A stretch of 64,000 nt of DNA, taken from NCBI GenBank assembly GCA_002452745.1, contig DKFC01000014.1, positions 124,001 to 188,000 on the forward strand. Reading direction: 5' to 3'. Below the pieces are notes generated by a model that had not been told where the DNA came from, did not search any database, and was given only the letters and a program-made list of their open reading frames with translations. The translations under genes and the position numbers were made by a program. The DNA comes from Firmicutes bacterium UBA6806 (GTDB lineage Bacteria; Bacillota; Clostridia; Peptostreptococcales; Acidaminobacteraceae). This document shows, in pieces, positions 43,694 to 52,194 of the stretch (position 1 is the stretch's first letter; each line of letters begins with the position of its first letter).

Positions 43694-45793
43694 TTACGCC
43701 AAAACCGTCACTTCCATATTTCCAAAGCCACATCGTCCCATGTCGTACATGGCATATCCTATCATGCCATATTCCAGAGTTCCATCTTCGCATTCAAGTT
43801 CCAAGACATCGTCTATAGTCAATTTCAGCTGACTTCCCTCAGCAGTAAAATTCAGTTTATAGGTTTCACCATATTTCCAGTTATAGGCCTTTGTCATCAA
43901 TGGCCTCAAACCGCCGTCATTTATCAAGATTGCAATACCGCCTTGATACAGCCCTGCATAGTAACCGCGCTGTGCGCCCTGTACTCTGAGCGAAATCAAA
44001 TGCGACTTGCCAGTGTATGGTGTCACGCTACCCAAGACGTTTGCATCTTTTACAAAGTAGTTTCCAGTCATGGCTTCGGCATGTTCTAGGCACATGGCTT
44101 CCATCTTATCACCTTCAATACTCCATGCTCCGTGATTGTGTGAAAACGGCGTTACCGATGCCAATTCATAGGCTTGTTTTCTCATGTCTATCTTGTACTT
44201 GGCTTTTCCCTTGATGGAAAATTCATCTATATAAAGACAGCCAAAATCCTTATTTTTTGCAGGTGAGTTGGCTTCAAATAAGAGTCCCACTTCATCAATC
44301 ATTGCACCATCTAACTCTGGGATTTCAAACTTAATCTCTCGCCATCCCTCGCCTTTTAGCACATGCCCCCCAATCAAAAGCTCTTCTTTGGTAAACGTGT
44401 CTCTCACATACGGATTCACAATAACCGTCTCTCCACCAAACTGTTCTAAGTTCACCATCATGGAAACCTCTTGCCCCGAATAGGCCGTTGGCGAAAATAC
44501 CGGCATGTATCGCTCATCATCAAAATCGGCCCTTCTATAAAAGGGTTTATAATAAATTTTGGACTTTTGCCCTCTGGACATCCTGTCAAATAGAACTTGA
44601 AGTGATCCGCTTCCCTTGTATGCCCTATCTGTGGAGTGGCTGACTTTACAAAAAGTTGGATTAGAGGTTCTAAAATTATGAGTCGAACCCGGAAGTTCAA
44701 AATCAAAATAGACTTCACCCTCTCTGTAGCTTTGCTCTAAAGACTCAGGGGCAGTTTCGCCTGCAAGCAAATAGCCAAGTATTGCAATTTCTTTTGCATA
44801 AGTTGGCACATCCAAAATATTGAGATATCCTGAAATACCAGAGAGGACAACACTGTCATTAATCGGCTCTCTGTAATGTCTCCCAAGACCTTCAATTCCA
44901 TGTGCCACACCCATTACTGTGCCAACATTCCCAGCGTTACAGTCCGTATCCCAGCCACACATGGTTGCAATTTCAACGGTTCTATTGAAATTCTGCCCAT
45001 ACAGCATAGAGAGGACACAGACACCTGCGTTTGGAATAATGTGACAGACTCCCGTGTATTTATCGTATCCCCAATTGTCTTGAAGATATTTGAGACACGC
45101 CTTATAGTCATTAGGATTTTTTTCATAAAAAGAAAGTACAGCTCGAACCACTTCCGAGTAGGTGCACTCAGAAGGTATTTGATTCAATCCCGCTTCAATT
45201 ATTTCTATTACATCGCTGGTCTCGAATGCCTTGGCAATACAGGCCGCCAAAAACCTAGCACCATAAATACCGTTGAAATCATGTGAAACACTTGCCGCCG
45301 CCTCTGCATACGCTGCGGCTTTCTGTGGATTGCCTGGATAGATAAGGCCCCATGTGTCTATGAATATCTGACCGCCTATCTGCTCTGCCATAATGAGACC
45401 ATTGACATCCGCCGATCCTGATTCAGGTGCTTTAATGCCATTTTTTAGATTTAAATAAGCCGTGTGCTCTGTGCTGACGCCATAACCACCCCACCAGAAC
45501 ATGCCAATTCCCTCACGGGTGTAGTTCAACCATGCATCGGCCACTGCTTCTGCTGTGAGAGGCTCTTTGACGCCATGATCCTTTAAAGCCCTGAGAAAGT
45601 AAACCGGTCCGTTGACATCATCATCCGCTGCAAAATTCTTAAACGGTTTCACATAGTCCGTTATATCTCCATAAAAACGTTCAATGCGTTCACTGGTCCA
45701 TGCTGTGGGTTCAACTGGAGCACCTAGCCTTATGCCTATATTCATGCCCAAAAATCCTGCATAGACTTTTTCCAAGTAATTATTCGGGATCAT
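43694..45793 (-). CDS. ADP-ribosylglycohydrolase-family protein with C-terminal beta-sandwich region
   Basis: 699 residues. The N-terminal ~350 residues are an ARH domain with ADDDVNG (D57-D59) and CGWDTDCNAGNVG around residue 280, both metal-site motifs. The remaining ~340 residues are strand-rich (KVSHSTDRAYKGSGSLQV, SLRVQGAQRGYYAGLYQGG, YKLNFTAEGSQLKLTIDD), like LamG/concanavalin-type carbohydrate-binding domains. No signal peptide is seen, so this binding module would work in the cytosol, which is unusual. It lies 82 nt after the binding-protein gene, with a strong hairpin between. Confidence 0.8.
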   Translation of the reverse strand: MIPNNYLEKVYAGFLGMNIGIRLGAPVEPTAWTSERIERFYGDITDYVKPFKNFAADDDVNGPVYFLRALKDHGVKEPLTAEAVADAWLNYTREGIGMFWWGGYGVSTEHTAYLNLKNGIKAPESGSADVNGLIMAEQIGGQIFIDTWGLIYPGNPQKAAAYAEAAASVSHDFNGIYGARFLAACIAKAFETSDVIEIIEAGLNQIPSECTYSEVVRAVLSFYEKNPNDYKACLKYLQDNWGYDKYTGVCHIIPNAGVCVLSMLYGQNFNRTVEIATMCGWDTDCNAGNVGTVMGVAHGIEGLGRHYREPINDSVVLSGISGYLNILDVPTYAKEIAILGYLLAGETAPESLEQSYREGEVYFDFELPGSTHNFRTSNPTFCKVSHSTDRAYKGSGSLQVLFDRMSRGQKSKIYYKPFYRRADFDDERYMPVFSPTAYSGQEVSMMVNLEQFGGETVIVNPYVRDTFTKEELLIGGHVLKGEGWREIKFEIPELDGAMIDEVGLLFEANSPAKNKDFGCLYIDEFSIKGKAKYKIDMRKQAYELASVTPFSHNHGAWSIEGDKMEAMCLEHAEAMTGNYFVKDANVLGSVTPYTGKSHLISLRVQGAQRGYYAGLYQGGIAILINDGGLRPLMTKAYNWKYGETYKLNFTAEGSQLKLTIDDVLELECEDGTLEYGMIGYAMYDMGRCGFGNMEVTVLA

Positions 45794-45828
45794 TTTTCAC
45801 CTCGTCCTCTGCCTTTCAGTTCTTATTC

Positions 45829-45865
45829 AGAATCCCTCCCCTAAATTGTTGCGGGGAGGGATTCT
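45829..45865 (-). other. Intercistronic stem-loop after the binding-protein gene
   Basis: 13-bp perfect stem AGAATCCCTCCCC / GGGGAGGGATTCT (45829-45841, 45853-45865), 11-nt loop, without a T run. Such hairpins typically protect the upstream mRNA so that the binding protein is made in excess over downstream genes. Confidence 0.65.
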
Positions 45866-45875
45866 ACAAGGGGTA

Positions 45876-47393
45876 TTACTTCAATTGTTCTGTTAAATAT
45901 TCGCTGATTTCATCTCCACCAGCTGCATTCCATCTTTCGACAAATTCATCAAACGTGTCTATGCTCTTTACACCTCTAATGATATCGGTAGCGTATTCTG
46001 TGTAGAGATTATCCATTGCATCTTTGAGCGGCAATAAGTCGTTTGGAAGTACGACGTTAATATCACCATAATAATAAGTCGATGCAGCTTCTAAAGAGTC
46101 AATTGCTGGTTTTGTGAGAACATCTCCTTCTACATTTGTGAGATCAAGTCCGTTCATAGTCGGCCAGAATTTTGCCCACCATTCAGGGAATTTTTCAGTT
46201 AACTTGTACTTGCCATTATCGTCTGTATAGTGAACATCTTTAAGTCCCAGTTTGTCTAAAACCCTGCCTTGTGGTCCAGCCATATAGTCTAGAACTGCCC
46301 ATGCCGCGTCTTTTACTTCTGAATCTGCATTGATGGCAAACCCTCTTGATTCCTTAGTGACATCAATTGACTGATAAGCTTGCGAAATGCCCTTTGCTGG
46401 TGGCAAGACCACGAGTTCAGTCTCTTCACCATTTGTTTGAATCATCTTATTGTTATAGACATTGACAACATCGCCAGCAGTTCCTGCCACAAATGCAGCT
46501 TTGCCTTCGTAAAATGCCTGCTCCATAGTATCCCACTGTTTAGTGACATAGTCTGGATCTAAAAGGCCCTCTTGATAAAGTCTCGCATAATAAGCCAATT
46601 TTTGTTTTTCAAAATCAGTTGCCTTTGAATAAACCAATTTTCCATCGACATTGACAATCGTTGTGGTGACGCCAAACGCATGATTGAAAACACTGTCGAG
46701 TTTTAAGATGCCGCCATCTGTTGTAATCGGATATTCAGCAAGCCCTTTGTCTTTAATTTCTTTGAACATCGCATAGTAGTTTTCTGGTGTTGGGTCTGCC
46801 AAAAGCGCATCCTTTGAATCCAATGCGTTGAATATATCGCTTCTCATCACTGGAATTTGAACCCTTGCAGGTGCAAGCCAGAGAAGATATGGATAGTTTT
46901 TAATCTTTTCAAATTGATGCCCTTCCATAATGTTCTTAACATTTGTGGAATTTTCAATGTAAGCAGTCAGATCCACCAGCATGTCCTCTTGTGCAATCGG
47001 CAAGTCGCCACCTTGGAAGTAGATGATATCAGGTGTAATCTGTCCTGTTCTAAAAGCAATTGGAACGACATCGGCATATTTGCCCGCTGGCGCTTCAAGC
47101 ACTTCTAAATCAATATAATTGCCTTCTAGTGCCATGCCCTGTTCGATTGCTTCCACTAAAAGCTGTACGTTTTCTTCTGTGGGAATGACATCCTTGCAGA
47201 GAAACGTAACGTGAACTGGGGCATCAGGTGATCCAATACCTGTTGTCTCCGCAGTGGCATCAGTTGGTGTAGACGCATTTTCGGCATTCTCCCCTGCCGC
47301 TGGTGTATCACTTCCAGAATTCGAGTTTCCACAACCCACTAAAGCTGTTGAAAGCAATACCAAAACCATGAAAATACTGAGTAATTTCTTCAT
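45876..47393 (-). CDS. Sugar ABC transporter substrate-binding lipoprotein, LplA-like (family 1)
   Basis: 505 residues. The signal peptide ends with lipobox LVGC (mature Cys at residue ~21), followed by a Ser/Thr/Ala linker to ~55. The body is a family-1 extracellular binding protein of the ~500-residue LplA type (IYFQGGDLPIAQEDMLVDLT, FYEGKAAFVAGTAGD, AAWAVLDYMAGPQGR-like segments). It should bind an oligosaccharide- or glycoside-like ligand; here a ribosylated ligand is inferred from the neighbours. It is co-transcribed 35 nt after the second permease. Confidence 0.9.
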   Translation of the reverse strand: MKKLLSIFMVLVLLSTALVGCGNSNSGSDTPAAGENAENASTPTDATAETTGIGSPDAPVHVTFLCKDVIPTEENVQLLVEAIEQGMALEGNYIDLEVLEAPAGKYADVVPIAFRTGQITPDIIYFQGGDLPIAQEDMLVDLTAYIENSTNVKNIMEGHQFEKIKNYPYLLWLAPARVQIPVMRSDIFNALDSKDALLADPTPENYYAMFKEIKDKGLAEYPITTDGGILKLDSVFNHAFGVTTTIVNVDGKLVYSKATDFEKQKLAYYARLYQEGLLDPDYVTKQWDTMEQAFYEGKAAFVAGTAGDVVNVYNNKMIQTNGEETELVVLPPAKGISQAYQSIDVTKESRGFAINADSEVKDAAWAVLDYMAGPQGRVLDKLGLKDVHYTDDNGKYKLTEKFPEWWAKFWPTMNGLDLTNVEGDVLTKPAIDSLEAASTYYYGDINVVLPNDLLPLKDAMDNLYTEYATDIIRGVKSIDTFDEFVERWNAAGGDEISEYLTEQLK

Positions 47394-47428
47394 TCTATAC
47401 TCCTCCTTAAATTTTGAATACGCAGTTT

Positions 47429-48316
47429 TTATTCTTTAACGCCGCCGCCCATGACATCTTTTGCATAGTATTTCAAGACGATGGGATACAGCAATAGAAC
47501 TGGAATGATAGCTACAATAATCGTAGCGCCTTTTAACGCAGTATAGTCAATTCTTGCCAAATCGTTGTAATTAAAGAGATTCTGCTGCCCCACGATGGAT
47601 GTCGTATCCCCTAGCACGACAAATTGCCTGAGAACCACTTGAAACAGCGTATCTTTTGCCTTGATGAGATAGATGCTGGCCTTAAAATACTCATTCCATC
47701 TCAGTACTGCATAAAACATTGTAATGGTTGCTATTCCAGCTTTGGAAAGCGGGAAGACTATGGAGAACATCATTCTGAAATGGCTGGCACCATCCAGCGT
47801 TGCCGCCTCAAAAATGGACTCGGGGATATTCTCAAAATATCGCATCATGATAATCAGATAATAGACGTTTACTGCTGAGACCAAAATGACAGACCATTTA
47901 CTCCCCATGAGTCCCAATTTGGTAACCACCAAATACTCGGGAACAAGCCCTGGTTCAAATAGCATCATGAAAATTAAAAATACCATAATCAATTTTTTGA
48001 ACACCAGATTCGGCCTTGTCAAGACATAGGCAGCCGACGTGGTGAGCATGATGTTGATGAACGTTCCGATGACAGTTACAAAGATGGAATTCCACAGTGC
48101 CTGCATCAGAGCGGGATGATTCAGGACAATTTTGTAATTGATTAAGTCAAAGTCCTTTGGGAATATGGCCAGTCCGCCCATTGTTGGAGAAACCTCTGGA
48201 CTTGACAGCGACCTCGCTAGAATATTTAAAAGCGGAACAATCATAGTCAGCGTAATAGCACCAAGCAAAGTCATCAAAATGACTTGACCAATTGTTATCT
48301 TTTTAAATCGCTTCAA
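47429..48316 (-). CDS. Carbohydrate ABC transporter permease, LplC/YtcP-like
   Basis: 295 residues with six transmembrane helices. The EAA loop reads EAATLDGASHFRMMFSIVFP (about residues 170-190), and the C-terminal VLKYYAKDVMGGGVKE is characteristic of the LplC/YtcP branch. It pairs with the adjacent LplB-like permease (start touches that gene's stop). No ATPase gene is in the cluster; transporters of this type usually borrow a shared MsmX-like ATPase encoded elsewhere. Confidence 0.93.
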   Translation of the reverse strand: MKRFKKITIGQVILMTLLGAITLTMIVPLLNILARSLSSPEVSPTMGGLAIFPKDFDLINYKIVLNHPALMQALWNSIFVTVIGTFINIMLTTSAAYVLTRPNLVFKKLIMVFLIFMMLFEPGLVPEYLVVTKLGLMGSKWSVILVSAVNVYYLIIMMRYFENIPESIFEAATLDGASHFRMMFSIVFPLSKAGIATITMFYAVLRWNEYFKASIYLIKAKDTLFQVVLRQFVVLGDTTSIVGQQNLFNYNDLARIDYTALKGATIIVAIIPVLLLYPIVLKYYAKDVMGGGVKE

Positions 48317-49240
48317 CTACCATACCCCCTTCCCAGTGATTTTTTTAGAAATCAAATGTGTGCCCAAAACTAGGAACACGCCAACAACACCCTTTATCAA
48401 ACTCACAGCCGTTGAAAGTGAATACTGTGCATTTTGTATCCCAACTCTGTAGATATAAGTGTCTAAAATATCCACAACACTCAACACCGCATCATTTGAG
48501 AAATTCAATACTTGATCGAACCCAGCGTTTAAGAAGAATCCAAGATTCAAGATAAACATGGTGACAATTGGCGTTACCAGTGCTGGCAGAATAATATACC
48601 TGATGATATTCATCCGATTTGCACCGTCGATTTCAGCCGCTTCATAAAGACTTGGTGAAATCCCTATAATAGCAGTGTAATAAAAGATGGAATCCCACCC
48701 GATACTTCGCCATGCTTCAGATAACATCAGTACCCACCTTATCTTCGTCTTATCCGTCATAAAGTCTATAGATGGGAAATTGAAGATGTTTAAAATCTGA
48801 TTGACAGATCCATTTGACGTGGACAGTGCAGAAATCCAAATTCCCGCTATAACGACCCAAGAGAGAAAATGTGGCATGTAAGAAATCACTTGAACATATT
48901 TTCTAAACCCTGACACCCTGAGTTCGTTGAGTAGAATTGCAAATAAGATGAAAAATGGGAACAATAAGATAAACTTCATAAAGCTGATAATCAACGTATT
49001 TTGGAGAATATCCTTAAATGCTGGGGACTTAATAATCATTTCAAAGTATTTAAACCCGGCAAACGTCCAAGGACTTCTGGCCTTATAGTTGTAAAATGCA
49101 AGTCGCATGCCGATGATGGGCCACAGCCTGAAAATAATGAAATATGTCAATGTGGGTGCTAACATCACATAGAGCATCCAATCTTTTCTGAGCTGTTTTC
49201 TGGCTTGCTTATTCAATAGTTTTTCTGCTAATGCCTTCAT
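48317..49240 (-). CDS. Carbohydrate ABC transporter permease, LplB-like
   Basis: 307 residues with six transmembrane helices. The EAA loop is YEAAEIDGANRMNIIRYIIL (about residues 195-215). The N-terminal cytosolic extension before the first helix (LMLYVMLAPTLTYFIIFRLW region) fits the LplB branch. It lies 12 nt after the DUF4387 gene and directly before the second permease. Confidence 0.93.
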   Translation of the reverse strand: MKALAEKLLNKQARKQLRKDWMLYVMLAPTLTYFIIFRLWPIIGMRLAFYNYKARSPWTFAGFKYFEMIIKSPAFKDILQNTLIISFMKFILLFPFFILFAILLNELRVSGFRKYVQVISYMPHFLSWVVIAGIWISALSTSNGSVNQILNIFNFPSIDFMTDKTKIRWVLMLSEAWRSIGWDSIFYYTAIIGISPSLYEAAEIDGANRMNIIRYIILPALVTPIVTMFILNLGFFLNAGFDQVLNFSNDAVLSVVDILDTYIYRVGIQNAQYSLSTAVSLIKGVVGVFLVLGTHLISKKITGKGVW

Positions 49241-49252
49241 TCCACACTCCCC

Positions 49253-49573
49253 TTACGGAATCAATATATCCATGAGCGGTGCATGCTGTTGCGCACCATA
49301 CACATCTCTATCCCCCACTGTTCCAGAGGAAATCTGTCTATTATAAGTGATTTTAATCCCCAGACCTTTTTCAAAGAAGACCATCTGCGTGATGTCTTCC
49401 TCATTTAGCCGATACAGCGCAGCAATTCTCTGTTTTGTAATCACACCGCTCTCCATCACTCTACTGTAGTTCTCCTCCTTGTCAAAGAGAATGTCCAGAG
49501 TGATTTCAAAAGGACCGCTGTTTTTACTTCTAAGCACTTTGGCCAAATCCACCAACCTCGTCATGTCTTTCAC
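49253..49573 (-). CDS. DUF4387 protein
   Basis: 106 residues, cytosolic. It matches the DUF4387 layout: LAKVLRSKNSGPFEITLDIL at the N-terminus and FFEKGLGIKITYNR near residue 72. DUF4387 is nearly always encoded next to, or fused with, AtuA-like (DUF1446) proteins, as here, where the genes overlap as ATGA (49570-49573). The partner protein is thought to need it as a second subunit or domain. No catalytic residue is obvious. Confidence 0.85.
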   Translation of the reverse strand: MKDMTRLVDLAKVLRSKNSGPFEITLDILFDKEENYSRVMESGVITKQRIAALYRLNEEDITQMVFFEKGLGIKITYNRQISSGTVGDRDVYGAQQHAPLMDILIP

Positions 49574-50940
49574 GTCCTCTCAATATACTCAATTGGAAAT
49601 AGTGCACATCCATCTTCGGTGTCCATCAAGTGATACACGGAAAACTCGTAGACAGCACCAAACTCAATATCGCTTGGCGCAAAGGGAAACGCCAAATTGC
49701 CAGCGGTTGATTTTCGCCCTTCATAACCGTAATGCATAAACGTCGATCTAACAGAACTGCAAATGGCTGAGGCCACCTGCTGCGTCTTTGCCACCACTTC
49801 AAACAGGATTCCGAGTTCATGCGAAATGCCTTTTGAGGGTTCTAACAAGCCCATTACGCCATTTTTCCCATAATTGTAGAAATTGATTTCGTATGAATCT
49901 GGCGGTATCTCCTGATACTGAAGGGCGACACTCTCTCGAACCAAGGCTTCAACTTCGTCAATTTTTGAAATTAGAATAGGATCTCTGACACCTGCCACCA
50001 CAATCGTTCTATAGGCTACTTGCCTTGCCCCTTCCAGCTTGATTCTGTAAGGGTTTGTCTTCTGTATCTTTGATCCATAGACGTTCACATGTCCATTTCC
50101 ACAATCTTCGAAACGACAGGATTCGAGGTTCAAAATAATTCCCGGCCCATGTAGAATATAGGGGTGATCTTTTTCGTAAAAGGTATGTGCTGCAACGCTT
50201 ACAGTGGTGCATTTTCTAATGGAATTTGTGGGATATACCTCAAAGTGATCCTCGTGTAAGACCCCCATCATGCAGTCCTTTGTCGTTCCCGGCTCACTGC
50301 TCAATGCCCCACACTCCAAAACTTTTCCGAGATGATAAGCAAGGGCTTCATCGAAACCATTATAGATTCCAACCGCTGCAAATGGAGAAGGGTCATATGC
50401 ACGCCCACAGACAATCAAATCTGCACCGGCTTTTAAAGCCTCTATAATCGGCTCAGCACCCATTTGTGCCACAACACCAACAGTCTCATAAAGTATTTCC
50501 TCAGTTAAGGGCTTTACCGTTTCCCCTAACGGCGAAACCTTTCCACATTTCATTGATTCTCTGATGACTTCTTTTGGAATATCTGCCCAGATAATGGCTA
50601 TTTTAAGTGGTGTCAGCTTTCTCTCTCTCACAATCTCATCTACAATATCCATTGTCCAATTTACATGAGCCTTTCCACCACTGCCCCCTGCCGATCCTAT
50701 GATAACAGGAATCTTGTTCTGAAAGCCCGCTGTTAACATGTACTCTAAATCCTTCTTGCAGGCCTGCCTACTGACAATGGCTGTATTGGCGCCGAGCTTA
50801 TGCGGCCCTGCATCGGTTGAACCGGCATCAACAACTATGGCATCTGGCAAATCTGCCATTCCAGCCTCAAAGGATTCCTGTGGAAAACCGTATCCCAAAA
50901 TACCGCACGGTGATAAAATCTTAAACGATCTCTCTGTCAT
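49570..50940 (-). CDS. AtuA-like acyclic terpene utilisation family protein (DUF1446)
   Basis: 456 residues, soluble. Family features: LPDAIVVDAGSTDAGPHKLG near residue 35, VIIGSAGGSGGKAHVNWT near 80, and ADLIVCGRAYDPSPFAAVG near 188. The name comes from AtuA of Pseudomonas citronellol breakdown, but most relatives, especially those with DUF4387 and sugar transporters, have no proven reaction. The gene begins one base after the GntR regulator. It is likely the first enzyme of this catabolic pathway. Confidence 0.85.
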   Translation of the reverse strand: MTERSFKILSPCGILGYGFPQESFEAGMADLPDAIVVDAGSTDAGPHKLGANTAIVSRQACKKDLEYMLTAGFQNKIPVIIGSAGGSGGKAHVNWTMDIVDEIVRERKLTPLKIAIIWADIPKEVIRESMKCGKVSPLGETVKPLTEEILYETVGVVAQMGAEPIIEALKAGADLIVCGRAYDPSPFAAVGIYNGFDEALAYHLGKVLECGALSSEPGTTKDCMMGVLHEDHFEVYPTNSIRKCTTVSVAAHTFYEKDHPYILHGPGIILNLESCRFEDCGNGHVNVYGSKIQKTNPYRIKLEGARQVAYRTIVVAGVRDPILISKIDEVEALVRESVALQYQEIPPDSYEINFYNYGKNGVMGLLEPSKGISHELGILFEVVAKTQQVASAICSSVRSTFMHYGYEGRKSTAGNLAFPFAPSDIEFGAVYEFSVYHLMDTEDGCALFPIEYIERT

Positions 50941-50941
50941 G

Positions 50942-51625
50942 TTATTTTCCTTCCTCGCCTATGACCGTTTTATCCACCATTTTCATGTGATGCATTACGG
51001 CTTCTCTGGCCGCTTTCTTGTCTCTTGCTTCAATGGCCTTGGCTATTGCCATGTGCTCCTCTGCAATTTGGTTGCGCCTTACTTGATCGTGATTGCTTCT
51101 ATTTGCAATTTCTGTGATGAGGTCATAATAAGTATCTATAAAGTTCATAAAAAATATATTCTTTGACGCCTGTGCCAATTTGTAGTGAAAATAATGATCC
51201 ATATCGTGTTGAAGCTCTTCTGTATCTGCGATTCCAAGGCCCTCAATAATTTCCTCAATTTCTTCATCAGTTGCTCTTTCTATTACACGCTCAACCATCT
51301 TGAGTTCAAGTGTCTCTCTAAAATCCAACAAATCACTATACGTGGTCTTTTTAAACAACTCGTTTACAGAATCGTTCATCAATAAGCTCTGAATGTCATC
51401 TTGGATATAAGTGCCATCTTTTGGCTTTCTCCTGATATATCCCTGAGCCTGCAATTGTGTCAGTGCTTCTCTTAAAATACCTCTACTGACGCCAAACTGT
51501 TCTGCCAACAATGCCTCATTTGGCAGTTTGTCTCCGGGTTTAAGCGTTCCTTCACGCATCATGGTAACCATCTGATTGACGATTTTGTCGGAGAGTCTAT
51601 CCGTTCTAATTGGTCGTATATCCAT
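50942..51625 (-). CDS. GntR-family regulator, FadR (FCD) subfamily
   Basis: 227 residues. The winged helix is at ~5-75 (KLPNEALLAEQFGVSRGILREALTQLQAQGYI). The all-helical FCD effector domain, ~90-220, has the metal/ligand residues Asp in FRETLE and His in DHYFHYKLA, and a late His in EEHMAIAKAIEARD. Such proteins respond to small organic acids or sugar derivatives. It is the first gene of the operon, so autoregulation is expected; a matching operator lies 65 nt upstream. Confidence 0.93.
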   Translation of the reverse strand: MDIRPIRTDRLSDKIVNQMVTMMREGTLKPGDKLPNEALLAEQFGVSRGILREALTQLQAQGYIRRKPKDGTYIQDDIQSLLMNDSVNELFKKTTYSDLLDFRETLELKMVERVIERATDEEIEEIIEGLGIADTEELQHDMDHYFHYKLAQASKNIFFMNFIDTYYDLITEIANRSNHDQVRRNQIAEEHMAIAKAIEARDKKAAREAVMHHMKMVDKTVIGEEGK

Positions 51626-51689
51626 CTCTCACATTCCTTTCATAGAGTTAATTTCCTGCAATTTCAATTGTATATTTGTTTTATGGTTT

Positions 51690-51704
51690 AATTGTTTAAC
51701 AATT
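51690..51704 (-). promoter_or_regulatory. Probable FadR-type GntR operator
   Basis: AATTGTTTAACAATT has perfect 7-base arms about one central base. The core TTGTTTAACAA (51692-51702) fits the FadR-subfamily consensus TNGTNNNACNA. It lies 65 nt upstream of the regulator's start, a normal place for a promoter-overlapping site. Confidence 0.6.
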
Positions 51705-51772
51705 CAACAATATAATATCAGACTTCTCAGTATATTTCAAGATGCTCTGAACAATTTATTTTTGGACATGCA

Positions 51773-51808
51773 AAAAGCGCTTCTCCATTTTTCTTAGAGA
51801 AGCGCTTT
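51773..51808 (-). terminator. Intrinsic terminator of the putative noncoding RNA
   Basis: Arms AAAGCGCTTCTC / GAGAAGCGCTTT (51774-51785, 51797-51808), then TTTTT on the minus strand. Confidence 0.85.
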
Positions 51809-52152
51809 AAATCACTTGTTCACTTGTCATTTCTGGTGGTCTCACCCCTTTCAATGCTACCTTCAGAGTTGTAAACTACAACATATTTACATGTTATTCG
51901 ATGTCCCTTGAGAATCTTCCATGTTGCCTCTTGATAGTCCCCTAATCCTCATTACAAAATCTTTGTGATTTTAAACATGGGCTACTGTTACTACAGGTTA
52001 ACGTAACATTTTATAGCATTCATTTCTAATTTCTCAGTTCTATCAAAATTCCCAATAAATCCTGAATGTTTTGGCGGTCTCACCCTTTCGTAAAAATAGG
52101 TTATCTTCCTTGCCAACAGCTAATTTCAAATCTAATTTAAACTAGTTTTGTT
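51773..52152 (-). ncRNA. Putative free-standing structured RNA of about 380 nt
   Basis: A region with no reading frame, a promoter at its 5' side (52159-52167) and an intrinsic terminator at its 3' side. Two copies of a GAAAGGG(G)TGAGACC core are present (minus strand, 52089-52073 and 51852-51835), about 238 nt apart. Each is followed by bases that can close a stem with upstream sequence: TTGGC...GCCAA around copy 1, and TCTG...CAGA (with bulge) around copy 2. A GTTGTA/TACAAC hairpin lies between. I do not recognise it as 6S, tmRNA, RNase P, SRP RNA or a common riboswitch. A long 3' UTR of the upstream operon is the alternative. Confidence 0.45.
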
Positions 52153-52158
52153 ATTTAT

Positions 52159-52167
52159 ATTATACCA
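52159..52167 (-). promoter_or_regulatory. Extended -10 promoter for the putative RNA
   Basis: On the minus strand TG-G-TATAAT (TATAAT at 52159-52164, TG at 52166-52167). The -35 region is poor, as allowed for extended -10 promoters. It starts 28 nt past the stop of the flavodoxin-like gene. Confidence 0.55.
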
Positions 52168-52194
52168 TATTGTACAGAAAAGAAAACATGTTTT

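Noticed and set aside
44876..45286. 136-codon plus-strand frame within the 699-residue ARH gene
   Set aside because: Antisense shadow; the minus-strand frame carries the family motifs.
51773..52152. c-di-GMP-I riboswitch at the GAAAGGGTGAGACC repeats
   Set aside because: There is only a loose resemblance to the CGAAAGNNNGGGACGCAAAGCC part; the GGCAAACC and tetraloop-receptor elements are missing and no expression platform faces a gene.
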